Shown here: positions 1 through 6,471 of the stretch, one piece after another | Layout: each line of letters starts with the position of its first letter | How positions within the stretch are numbered: the stretch's first letter is position 1 | Origin: Modestobacter sp. | Lineage (GTDB): Bacteria; Actinomycetota; Actinomycetes; Mycobacteriales; Geodermatophilaceae | Reading direction: 5' to 3' | Assembly: GCA_025965635.1 (NCBI GenBank) | Contig: JAOPWO010000342.1 | Coordinates: 1 to 7,329, forward strand | Length of the DNA: 7,329 bases | Program-made: the position numbers and the translations under genes | The notes under the pieces: generated by a model | Seen by the model: the letters and a program-made list of their open reading frames with translations, nothing else | The model's database searches: none | What the model was told of the DNA's origin: nothing

Positions 1-932
1 AGCAGGGCGTGCAGCTGTACAGCGGGATGAAGGACAGCATCCTGGCGATGCAGCAGACCATCGGGTCGCCGATCAACACCGCGCTGGCCCCGGAGTACGA
101 GGCCGACCAGATCGTCAACTTCCCGTCCGCCTGGTCCAAGACCCTCACCGAGATCCCCGGCACCGGCGTCGTGGGTGCGACGTACGACGTGGAGATCGCG
201 AACGGGTACGACTACCTGTTCCGGGAGGGCCTGCTCACGGAGGGCGACACCGTCGGCCACATCTACTTCGAGGGCGAGTACGGCGCCAACGGGCTGGCCG
301 GCACCCAGGCGGTGGCCGCGGAGCGCAACCTGCAGGTGGTCGAGGCGCAGATCAAGGCCACCGACCAGGACATGAGCGCCCAGATCACCCAGTTCAAGGC
401 GGCCGGCGTGAACGCCATCGCCCTCACCGTCGCGCCGGGACAGACCGCCTCGGTCGCCACGGTGGCCCAGGCGCAGGGGCTGGACGTGCCGATCCTGGGC
501 AGCAACCCGGTCTTCGCGCCGGGCCTGCTGGAGGGTCCGGCGGCGGCGAAGATCAAGGAGGACCTGTACGTCGCCTCACCGGTGTCGTCGTTCGACGCCC
601 ACCCGGAGCTGCTCGAGCAGTACCAGGCCGCCTACCCCGACGCCGTCCCCAGCCTCGGGGTGGTCGTGGGCTTCGGCATGAGCGAGATGATGAAGCAGGT
701 GCTCGACTCGGCCTGCGAGAGCGGTGACCTCACCCGCGCGGGTGTGGTCGCGGCCTTCGACGGGCTGACCGAGGTGGAGACCGGTGGCCTCGTCGTCCCG
801 ATCCGGGGCTTCGAGCTGGGCAAGTCGCCGAGCCTGGAGAGCTTCGTGCTCCGGCCGGCCGACGTGCCCGGCGGCGCCACCGTCGCGCAGGAGGCCTTCG
901 AGGGCGAGTTCGCGGCGGCGATCGCCGGCTAG
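1..932 (+). CDS. ABC transporter substrate-binding protein, LIVBP-like (5' truncated)
   Basis: This is the C-terminal three quarters of an extracytoplasmic solute-binding protein of the branched-chain amino acid/amide type (periplasmic binding protein type 1 fold). Such proteins capture amino acids, amides or aromatic acids and hand them to a LivHMGF-type ABC importer. The first full codon is at 3 and the frame is open to the window edge, so the true start, lipoprotein signal and roughly the first 100 residues lie outside. The GTG at 9 is not a credible start. About 310 residues are visible. Family-like stretches include ANGYDYLFREGL, the lobe-2 segment GDTVGHIYFEGEYGANG, and DMSAQITQFKAAGVNAIALT. 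The gene ends at TAG 932, ten bases before a strong hairpin. No permease or ATPase follows downstream, so the remaining importer genes must be upstream or elsewhere. The substrate cannot be read from the sequence. Confidence 0.9.
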   Translation, partial: QGVQLYSGMKDSILAMQQTIGSPINTALAPEYEADQIVNFPSAWSKTLTEIPGTGVVGATYDVEIANGYDYLFREGLLTEGDTVGHIYFEGEYGANGLAGTQAVAAERNLQVVEAQIKATDQDMSAQITQFKAAGVNAIALTVAPGQTASVATVAQAQGLDVPILGSNPVFAPGLLEGPAAAKIKEDLYVASPVSSFDAHPELLEQYQAAYPDAVPSLGVVVGFGMSEMMKQVLDSACESGDLTRAGVVAAFDGLTEVETGGLVVPIRGFELGKSPSLESFVLRPADVPGGATVAQEAFEGEFAAAIAG

Positions 933-942
933 GGGCCACCGC

Positions 943-990
943 GACGGCGCTCCCTCCCCGGCGGAACCCGCCGGGGCAGGGAGCGCCGTC
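943..990. terminator. Bidirectional hairpin terminator between convergent genes
   Basis: A long inverted repeat has an outer arm 943-955 (gacggcgctccct) that pairs perfectly with 978-990. The inner arm 956-964 (ccccggcgg) pairs perfectly with 968-976. The loop is AAC at 965-967 and C977 is a single bulge, giving a 22-bp stem. It starts 10 bases after the plus-strand stop (932) and ends 9 bases before the minus-strand stop (1000), so it is placed to end both transcripts. No U tract follows on either side, which is common in high-GC actinobacteria. Confidence 0.85.
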
Positions 991-999
991 GTGTCCGGT

Positions 1000-2160
1000 T
1001 CAGAGCCGGCCGCTACGGGCCACCGGGACCAGCCGGACGGCGAGCGCCGCGGCCACCGCCGCGGCCACCAGGAGTGGCACCGTCGGCGAGCCGGCCCGCG
1101 CCGCCAGCGCGATCAGGTACGGCGCCGAGAAGCCCACGTAGGCGCAGGCGAGGAACAGCGAGGTCAGCGCCCCCCGGCGGGTGGGCGCCGCCAGCCGGGC
1201 GGTGAGCGTCAGGCCCGCCGCCAGGCACAGCCCGCCACCCGAGCCCAGCAGCAGCGACGACGCGGCCAGCCACGGCAGGCCGGCCGTGGCGGTGAACGCC
1301 GCGGCGCTGCCGTAGCCGGCCACCCCGAGCACCGTCCCGACCACCGCGGTCCACCCGCCGAGCCGCCGCTGCAGGCCGGCGGCCAGCGTCGAGGCGCCCA
1401 GGGTGCCCCCGGCCAGCAGCCCGGTCACCAGGACCCCGGCGGCGGGCAGCTCGACGAGCACCGGCACGGCCGAGACGACCGCGGTCGGGAACGCGTAGAC
1501 GCACACCGCCACCGGTGCCAGCACCGTCAGCACCAGCCAGCCGTCGCCCGGGCCGATCAGCGGCGCGGTGGGCGCGCCGGTGGCCGTCCTCCGGCGGCCG
1601 GCGGGCACCAGGTCGACCGTCTCGGGCAGCCGCACCGCCAGGGTCAGCCCCACCGCGACGAGCACCGTGTGCAGCAGGTAGGGCAGCACCGTGGGCGCGG
1701 GGGCGTACTGCCCGAGCAGCCCGCTCACGAACGGCCCCAGCGAGAAGCCGCCGCTCATGGCGAACGCGGCCCGGCGCCCTCCGGCGCCGTCGCCCGCGGT
1801 CAGCGACAGCTCGGCCACCCAGGCGCTGCCCACGCTGAAGACCACGCCGCTCACCACGCCCTGCAGGAACCGGGCCGCGAAGAGCAGCTGCAGCGCGTCC
1901 CCGGCCAGTGCGAACGCCACCGAGGCGACGGCGGACAGCACCATGCCCGGCAGCGCGACCCGGCGGCGGCCGAGCCGGTCGGACAGCGGGCCGGCGAGGA
2001 ACAGTGCCGGCACCAGCCCGGCCGCGTAGAAGCCGAACAGGGCGGTGAGCACCTCGGGCGAGAGCCCCAGCCGCTCCTGGTAGACCAGCAGCAGCGGCGT
2101 GGGCACGTTGGTGCCCGCCGCCACCGCGAACAGCGCGAAGACGGCCCGCTTCCACGTCAC
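1000..2160 (-). CDS. MFS transporter
   Basis: This is a 386-residue integral membrane protein of the major facilitator superfamily, a proton-coupled exporter or importer of small molecules in the cytoplasmic membrane. It begins with a hydrophobic helix (residues 5-27). The classical MFS motif A between helices 2 and 3 is at about residues 57-67 (GPLSDRLGRRR), followed by the helix-4 type segment RFLQGVVSGVVFSVG (97-111). Further hydrophobic helices continue to the C-terminus, in line with the usual 12-helix, roughly 390-residue architecture. The start is GTG at 2160, with a modest AGGG stretch about 8 bases upstream. It lies 35 bases downstream of the YbdD-family gene on the same strand, so co-transcription with cstA is possible. 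Its 3' end faces the shared hairpin at 943-990. The substrate is unknown; drug- or metabolite-efflux MFS proteins look similar. Confidence 0.9.
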   Translation of the reverse strand: MTWKRAVFALFAVAAGTNVPTPLLLVYQERLGLSPEVLTALFGFYAAGLVPALFLAGPLSDRLGRRRVALPGMVLSAVASVAFALAGDALQLLFAARFLQGVVSGVVFSVGSAWVAELSLTAGDGAGGRRAAFAMSGGFSLGPFVSGLLGQYAPAPTVLPYLLHTVLVAVGLTLAVRLPETVDLVPAGRRRTATGAPTAPLIGPGDGWLVLTVLAPVAVCVYAFPTAVVSAVPVLVELPAAGVLVTGLLAGGTLGASTLAAGLQRRLGGWTAVVGTVLGVAGYGSAAAFTATAGLPWLAASSLLLGSGGGLCLAAGLTLTARLAAPTRRGALTSLFLACAYVGFSAPYLIALAARAGSPTVPLLVAAAVAAALAVRLVPVARSGRL

Positions 2161-2195
2161 CGGCGCACCCTAGAGAATCGCCGCGCCGGCGCCGG

Positions 2196-2399
2196 TCAGC
2201 AGCAGCGGCTCATCGGGGTGCGCTCGGCGAGGTCGGCCCGGCGCCGCTCGAACTCGCGCCGGCTGACCGGCTCGTGCCCGTGTTCGGTGCACTCGCGCAG
2301 GTAGTCGTCCCAGCGTGCCTCGCCGCTGAACTCCCGCAGGTACCAGCGCACCCCGCGACCGGCCCGGACCAGTGCAGAGCCCACGTCGGCGGCGGTCAC
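2196..2399 (-). CDS. ybdD: YbdD/YjiX family small protein, CstA partner
   Basis: This 67-residue protein belongs to the YbdD/YjiX (DUF466) family, which is usually encoded directly behind CstA/BtsT transporters. The visible family pattern is a W-Y-L-R-E-x-x-G-E segment (residues 19-27), then DDYL followed by H-x-H-x-P-V-S-R-R-E-F-E-R-R-R (about 40-54). The protein ends in Arg-Cys-Cys, the same ending I recall for E. coli YbdD and YjiX. The start is GTG at 2399, whose last two bases form the first two bases of the cstA TGA stop (2398-2396). This GTGA overlap gives 4 bp of shared sequence and suggests translational coupling. Only a weak GGTGGA precedes the start. The biochemical role is not established; it is generally thought to be an accessory factor of the transporter. 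The length matches the family. Confidence 0.88.
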   Translation of the reverse strand: MTAADVGSALVRAGRGVRWYLREFSGEARWDDYLRECTEHGHEPVSRREFERRRADLAERTPMSRCC

Positions 2400-4639
2400 G
2401 GCCGTCCACCGTCCCCGGCCCGGTCACCGTGCCGGCCGCCGGAACCGGCGCCGACCAGGCCCTCGTGCTCGGCGATCGCGCGCTTCTCCTCCGCGGTGGC
2501 CCACAGCCCCGCCGGCTCGACGAGCTCCGACGGTGTCGCGGGCTCCTCCGTGGTCGGCAGCGAGCCGCCGGCCTGGATCGCCCGGGTGATGACCACCGCG
2601 GCGTTGACGACGACGACCAGCACCAGCAGGGCGAAGAACGCCTGCAGGACGCCGTTCAGGGTGGAGTTGAAGACCACCTGGTCCATCTGCGCCTGGTCCT
2701 GCGCCGGGGCCAGCAGCTCGCCGGCGTCCTGGGCGTCGCGGTACCGCGACGCCTGGGCGAAGTAGCCGATCGCGGGGTTGTCGGAGAGGACCTTCTGGTA
2801 GCTCGCGGTCATGGTGACCACGAGGTCCCAGACCAGCGGCACGCCGGTCACCCAGGCGTAGCGCAGCTTCCCGTGCTTGATCAGCAGCACCGTGACCAGG
2901 GTCAGGGCGATGGCGGCCAGCAGCTGGTTGGCGATGCCGAACAGCGGGAAGAGCTGGTTCACCCCACCCAGCGGGTCGGTGACCCCGATGTAGAGCACCG
3001 AGCCCCACAGGCCGACGACCACGGCGCTGGCGATGACGTTGCCCGGCCGCCAGGACAGGTCACCGAACTTCGGCCAGACGTTGCCGATGGTGTCCTGCAG
3101 CATGAACCGCCCGACCCGGGTGCCGGCGTCGACGGCGGTCAGGATGAACAGCGCCTCGAACATGATCGCGAAGTGGTACCAGAACGCCTGGAGTCCGCCG
3201 CCGAACGCGTCGCTGAAGATCTGCGAGATGCCGACGGCCAGCGTCGGGGCGCCGCCGGTGCGGGAGATCAGGCTGGGCTCCTGGACCGCGGCGGCCGCAG
3301 CGGCGAGGTCCTGGGCGGTGGTGTCGAAGCCGAAGTTCTGGACGAAGGCGGCGGCCGACTCCACCGTGCCGCCGGTGGCCCCGGCCGGGCTGTTCATCGC
3401 GAAGTACAGGCCCTGGTCGATGACGCACGCGGCGATCAGCGCACTGATGGCGACGAAGGACTCCATCAGCATGCCGCCGTAGCCGATCAGCCGGACCTGG
3501 CCCTCCTTGGCCACCATCTTCGGCGTCGTGCCCGAGGAGATGAGCGCGTGGAAGCCGGACAGGGCGCCGCAGGCGATGGTGATGAAGACGAACGGGAACA
3601 GCGACCCGGCGAAGACCGGCCCGGTGCCCTCCCGGGCGAAGTCGGTGATGGCCTCCGCCTGCAGCACCGGACGGGCGATCAGCAGGCTGATCGCCAGCAG
3701 CACGATGACGCCGATCTTCATGAACGTCGACAGGTAGTCGCGCGGGGTGAGCAGCATCCAGACCGGCAGCACCGAGGCCACGAACCCGTAGACCACGAGG
3801 GCCAGGACCAGCCACTCCTTGGACAGCGTCAGCGCGTCCCCGAGCCCGGTGTCCTGGATCCAGCCGCCGCCGACGATCGCGAGCAGCAGCAGGGCGACGC
3901 CGAGTGCGGTGGCCTCGAGCACCCGCCCCGGGCGGATGGTGCGCAGGTAGAACCCCATGAACAGGGCGATCGGGATGGTCAGCGCGATGGAGAACACGCC
4001 CCACGGCGACTCGGCCAGCGCGTTCACCACGATCAGCGCGAGCACCGCGAGAATGATGATCATGATGGCGAAGACGGCGATCAGCGCGGCGACCCCGCCG
4101 ACGATGCCGATCTCCTCGCGCACCATCTGGCCCAGGCTCTTGCCGTTGCGGCGCATCGAGAAGAACAGCACGGTCAGGTCCTGGACGGCCCCCGCGAAGA
4201 TGACACCGACGACGATCCAGATGGTCCCGGGCAGGTAGCCCATCTGCGCGGCGAGCACCGGTCCGACCAGCGGCCCGGCGCCGGCGATGGCGGCGAAGTG
4301 GTGGCCGAAGAGCACGCGCCGGTCGGTGACGTCGAAGTCGACGCCGTTGTGCAGCCGCTCCGCCGGGGTGGCCCGCCGGTCGTCGGCACCGAGCACCTTG
4401 CGGGTGATGAAGCGGGCGTAGAACCGGTAGGCGATCGCGTAGGAGCACAGCGCGGCGAACAGCACCCACAGCGCCGACACCGTTTCGCCCCGCGCCAGCG
4501 CGAGCACGGTCCAGGCGACCGCACCGACCGCGGCGACGGCGACCCAGATGAGGACCGAGCGGATCGACAGCCGGCGGCCGGGCGTGTCCTCAGGAGGCCG
4601 CCCACCCCCGCCGTCGTCCTTGGTGGCCACGGTGGACAT
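2396..4639 (-). CDS. cstA: Carbon starvation protein A (CstA/BtsT-type transporter)
   Basis: This is a 747-residue polytopic membrane protein of the CstA family, which imports peptides and/or pyruvate during carbon limitation in enterobacteria. Family signatures, numbered from the ATG at 4639, include HHFAAIAGAGPLVGPVLAAQ at about 113-132, AVQDLTVLFFSMRRNGKSLG at about 151-170, SGFHALISSGTTPKM at about 361-375, WYHFAIMFEALFILTAVDAG at about 487-506, and the C-terminal five-helix region beginning near DPLGGVNQLFPLFGIANQLL (about 555-574). The cytoplasmic tail (about 690-747) is polar. The ATG at 4639 is preferred over an in-frame GTG at 4654 because AGGAGG (4650-4645) stands five bases before it and would be inside the coding region for the longer form. 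It overlaps the YbdD gene by 4 bp. Upstream lie a TATGAT box and an inverted repeat. Family membership is certain; whether the substrate is pyruvate or peptides is not visible. Confidence 0.96.
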   Translation of the reverse strand: MSTVATKDDGGGGRPPEDTPGRRLSIRSVLIWVAVAAVGAVAWTVLALARGETVSALWVLFAALCSYAIAYRFYARFITRKVLGADDRRATPAERLHNGVDFDVTDRRVLFGHHFAAIAGAGPLVGPVLAAQMGYLPGTIWIVVGVIFAGAVQDLTVLFFSMRRNGKSLGQMVREEIGIVGGVAALIAVFAIMIIILAVLALIVVNALAESPWGVFSIALTIPIALFMGFYLRTIRPGRVLEATALGVALLLLAIVGGGWIQDTGLGDALTLSKEWLVLALVVYGFVASVLPVWMLLTPRDYLSTFMKIGVIVLLAISLLIARPVLQAEAITDFAREGTGPVFAGSLFPFVFITIACGALSGFHALISSGTTPKMVAKEGQVRLIGYGGMLMESFVAISALIAACVIDQGLYFAMNSPAGATGGTVESAAAFVQNFGFDTTAQDLAAAAAAVQEPSLISRTGGAPTLAVGISQIFSDAFGGGLQAFWYHFAIMFEALFILTAVDAGTRVGRFMLQDTIGNVWPKFGDLSWRPGNVIASAVVVGLWGSVLYIGVTDPLGGVNQLFPLFGIANQLLAAIALTLVTVLLIKHGKLRYAWVTGVPLVWDLVVTMTASYQKVLSDNPAIGYFAQASRYRDAQDAGELLAPAQDQAQMDQVVFNSTLNGVLQAFFALLVLVVVVNAAVVITRAIQAGGSLPTTEEPATPSELVEPAGLWATAEEKRAIAEHEGLVGAGSGGRHGDRAGDGGRP

Positions 4640-4644
4640 GAGTG

Positions 4645-4650
4645 CCTCCT
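4645..4650 (-). promoter_or_regulatory. Ribosome binding site of cstA
   Basis: The minus strand reads AGGAGG here, followed by a five-base spacer (cactc) and the ATG at 4639. This full consensus site decides the cstA start against the in-frame GTG at 4654, which overlaps the motif's upstream side. Confidence 0.85.
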
Positions 4651-4680
4651 GCACGTCGACCAGCGCCCGGACGGCGCTGT

Positions 4681-4710
4681 CCGCCGGAGATCATAGATGC
4701 GTTCCGGCGG
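4681..4710 (-). promoter_or_regulatory. Putative cstA promoter -10 inside an inverted repeat
   Basis: On the minus strand a TATGAT hexamer (4695-4690) is one mismatch from the sigma-70 -10 consensus. It predicts a transcription start near 4683 and a leader of about 44 bases before the cstA ATG. No convincing -35 is present: at 17 bases spacing the hexamer is CCGGCA, so an activator may be needed. The hexamer lies in the 14-base spacer of a perfect 8-bp inverted repeat, ccgccgga (4681-4688) and tccggcgg (4703-4710). A dimeric regulator bound here would cover the -10 box. The reading as operator is inference; the repeat could also be a chance GC-rich palindrome. Confidence 0.5.
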
Positions 4711-4744
4711 CGTGCCGGTTCCTCCGTCGCGGGTGTCGCCGCGG

Positions 4745-5815
4745 TCAGCCGGCGGTGGGCGGCTCCCCCGCCCAGGCGGCCCGGAGCAGTGCGGTGACGC
4801 CCTCCAGGGTGACCGGCCGGGGGTTGGCGTAGGGGTTGGCCACCGCCTGCCCGGCGATCCGCGGGACGTCGTCCTCGGCCATCCCGAGCTCGCGCAGCGA
4901 CCGCGGCGCCCCGAGCCGGTCGGCAAGCTCCCACAGCTCGCGGGCCGGGTCGTCGACCTCGCCCAGCGCCCGGCGCAGCGCGGCCACCGTCCCCGGGGCG
5001 GCCGGCTGGTTGTAGGCCAGCGCGTGCGGCAGGACGACGGTGTGCGTCTGGGCGTGCGGCAGGTCCAGCGTGCCGCCCAGGGCGTGGCACAGCTTGTGGT
5101 GCAGCGACATCGTGGTGGCGGCGAGCACCGCCCCGCACAGCCACGCCGCGTACTGCGCCTCGCTGCGGGCGTCGAGGTCGGCGCCGTCGGCGACCACGCG
5201 GGGCAGCGCGCCGGACATCGCGCGCACGCCCTCCTCGGCCATCAGCGAGATGATCGGCGTCGCGTCGGGGGCGTAGAGCCCCTCGACCGCGTGCGCCATC
5301 GCGTTCATGCCGCTGGTGGCGGACATGCCCGCGGGCAGGGTGAGGGTGAGCTCGGCGTCGTAGAGCACGCTGCGCGGCAGCACCCGCTCGTCCCGGCCGG
5401 TCCGCTTCGCACCCGCCTCGGTCAGTCCCCAGACCGGCGTCATCTCCGAGCCGGCGTAGGTGGTGGGGACGGCGATCACCGGCAGCCCGTGCTCGAGGGC
5501 GATCGCCTTGCCCAGCCCGATCGCCGACCCGCCGCCGACCGCCACGCAGCCGTCGGCGCCCAGCTCGGCGGCCAGCGTGCGGGCCTGGGTGGCCACCTCG
5601 ATCGGCACGTGCATCCGCGCCTCGGCCAGCACGCCGGCCGCCCGGTCGCCGAGCGCGTCGGCCACCAGCTTGCCGGTGTCGGCCTGCTCGGGTGAGCAGA
5701 GCACGAGCACCCGGGACAGGCCGAGGGCGGCGACCTCGTCGGGCAGCGTGGCCAGCACGCCGGCGCCGAACAGCACCCGCATGGGCAGCGCCTGGTAGGT
5801 GAAGCTGCGGGTCAT
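4745..5815 (-). CDS. Maleylacetate reductase
   Basis: This 356-residue protein belongs to the maleylacetate reductase branch of the iron-containing alcohol dehydrogenase superfamily. It reduces maleylacetate to 3-oxoadipate with NAD(P)H (EC 1.3.1.32), the step after ring cleavage of hydroxyquinol or chlorocatechols, in the cytoplasm. It begins with the typical MTRSFTYQALPMRVLFGAG. The dinucleotide-binding loop GGGSAIGLGKAIAL is at 94-107, and PTTYAGSEMTPVWG at 117-130 is characteristic of the branch. The helical domain carries SGMNAMAHAVE (168-178), HHKLCHALGG (239-248) and DLPHAQTHTVVLPH (251-264). The usual Asp metal ligand of the superfamily appears as Asn171. ATG 5815 is chosen because it fits the family start and overlaps the upstream stop as ATGA; an open frame to 6064 does not look coding. 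No Shine-Dalgarno sequence precedes it, so translation probably depends on the upstream stub ORF. No ring-cleavage dioxygenase is in the window. Confidence 0.92.
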   Translation of the reverse strand: MTRSFTYQALPMRVLFGAGVLATLPDEVAALGLSRVLVLCSPEQADTGKLVADALGDRAAGVLAEARMHVPIEVATQARTLAAELGADGCVAVGGGSAIGLGKAIALEHGLPVIAVPTTYAGSEMTPVWGLTEAGAKRTGRDERVLPRSVLYDAELTLTLPAGMSATSGMNAMAHAVEGLYAPDATPIISLMAEEGVRAMSGALPRVVADGADLDARSEAQYAAWLCGAVLAATTMSLHHKLCHALGGTLDLPHAQTHTVVLPHALAYNQPAAPGTVAALRRALGEVDDPARELWELADRLGAPRSLRELGMAEDDVPRIAGQAVANPYANPRPVTLEGVTALLRAAWAGEPPTAG

Positions 5816-6108
5816 GACTGCGCGCCGACCGGGGTCTCGGCACGGTCGAGGACCGGGCGCAGGGCCGACTCGAGCGCGGCCTCGGCATGGACGCCGGGCA
5901 TCGCCCCGGGGTACCGGGCGGCGACGTCGATGCGCAGCCGGTCGGCCACGGCCGCCGCCGCGCGCTCCCAGCCGCTCCCGCCGATGCCGGTCAGCACGGT
6001 GAACCGGCCGTGCCCGGCGAGATCGAGGGCGGAGACCGGGCGGCGGTGGTCGGTGGTGATCCACGCGTGCCTGCCGATCACGAGGACGTCGCTGTCGACG
6101 GTGGGCAT
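5812..6108 (-). pseudogene. Internally deleted FAD-dependent aromatic hydroxylase (98-codon remnant)
   Basis: This ORF encodes 98 residues that look like the two ends of a TfdB/MhpA/resorcinol-hydroxylase-type flavoprotein monooxygenase. Residues 1-12 (MPTVDSDVLVIG) match the start of the FAD-binding Rossmann strand, which should continue as GGGPxG. Instead the chain jumps at about residue 13 to RHAWITTD and SALDLAGHGRFTVLTGIGG (about 26-44), a sequence from the C-terminal thioredoxin-like domain. The last part (ALESALRPVLDRA, about 78-90) resembles the extreme C-terminus, and the usual LVRPDxHVAWR segment before it is missing, so a second deletion is likely. An intact enzyme would have roughly 500-600 residues; nearly all FAD and substrate sites are gone, so no hydroxylase activity is expected. 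The frame is open, begins at ATG 6108 behind GGAGG, and ends in an ATGA overlap with the maleylacetate reductase. It may persist as a translated leader. The family assignment rests on recalled sequence patterns. Confidence 0.7.
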
Positions 6109-6115
6109 GCGGGAG

Positions 6116-6120
6116 CCTCC
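6116..6120 (-). promoter_or_regulatory. Ribosome binding site of the hydroxylase stub
   Basis: The minus strand reads GGAGG seven bases upstream of ATG 6108. It fixes the start of the 98-codon ORF against the longer open frame that reaches 6261. It is the only strong Shine-Dalgarno sequence for the two-cistron unit, because the reductase ATG at 5815 has none. Confidence 0.75.
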
Positions 6121-6147
6121 ACGGCGGCGTTGAGTTCTTCGGCAGGC

Positions 6148-6163
6148 GAACGAGGTTTCGTTC
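6148..6163. promoter_or_regulatory. Perfect palindrome, likely regulator operator
   Basis: The sequence gaacga-ggtt-tcgttc is a perfect 6+6 bp inverted repeat with a 4-bp spacer, centred about 48 bp upstream of ATG 6108. Its size suits an IclR-type dimer site, and an IclR-family gene lies about 550 bp upstream. It does not match the PcaR site as I remember it (GTTCG...CGAAC arrangement), so the cognate protein is a guess. It overlaps where a -10 box would fall for the TTGACT element at 6172-6177. Confidence 0.5.
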
Positions 6164-6171
6164 TGCGAGGC

Positions 6172-6200
6172 AGTCAACGTCGTGCGGTGCGTCACGTCAA
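6172..6200 (-). promoter_or_regulatory. Candidate -35 elements for the stub-reductase operon
   Basis: On the minus strand, TTGACG (6200-6195) and TTGACT (6177-6172) form a GTTGAC direct repeat 23 bp apart. Both resemble -35 boxes. No good TAnnnT -10 box stands at 16-18 bp from either: TTGACT is followed at 17 bp by CTCGTT inside the palindrome. This is a weak promoter guess supported mainly by position. Confidence 0.25.
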
Positions 6201-6471
6201 CCACCGCGGGCGTTGCAGCCCCGGAAACCGGCGGCCACCGCGCATCGGCGGCCGGTGTCACGGCTGTGCACCATCGGCCGCGTCACCCCGCAGAGCGGCG
6301 CGCCGGCCTGGAGGACGTGGCGGCCGTCCACCAGGACACGTGGCGCCAGGTGCAGACCGACCAGCAGGCCGGCGCCGTGGCCCACCGACCCCGACGGCAA
6401 CGCCTGGAGCGCGGACTTCCCGAAGGTGGTCGGCGCGAACGGCTGCACCATCGCCGTCCCGGCCTCCACGG
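6201..6471. other. Stretch without a recognisable gene
   Basis: Neither strand gives a convincing protein here. The most protein-like plus-strand fragment reads PDGNAWSADFPKVVGANG (about 6387-6440), but I cannot assign it to a family and its frame has no credible start or ribosome binding site. An imperfect hairpin occurs at 6227-6256, with 10-bp arms, one mismatch and a 10-base loop; it could be a weak terminator or chance. Because the adjoining 6472-6732 is a decayed permease, this stretch may also hold decayed coding sequence mixed with the upstream control region of the stub-reductase operon. Confidence 0.4.

Noticed and set aside
784..2304. A 506-codon plus-strand open frame opposite the MFS gene
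   Set aside because: It has low-complexity Arg/Gly/Ala composition, runs through the hairpin and overlaps two real genes; it is a codon-bias shadow.
4640..4654. Upstream GTG start for cstA at 4654
   Set aside because: The AGGAGG lies inside this extension, directly placed for the ATG at 4639, and the added residues (MQEAL) are simply the translated ribosome binding site.
2372..4696. A 774-codon open frame on the plus strand opposite cstA
   Set aside because: Its translation is an Arg/Gly/Asp/Gln-rich, repetitive product typical of the antisense of a GC-rich gene. The opposite strand encodes an unmistakable CstA.
5816..6064. Longer N-terminus for the maleylacetate reductase in the same frame
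   Set aside because: The extension is Arg/Pro-rich, overlaps the stub ORF, and the family begins at MTRSFTYQ.
6109..6261. Longer N-terminus for the hydroxylase stub up to 6261
   Set aside because: The flavoprotein-like start MPTVDSDVLVIG and the GGAGG at 6116-6120 place the start at 6108, and the extension would cross the promoter and palindrome region.
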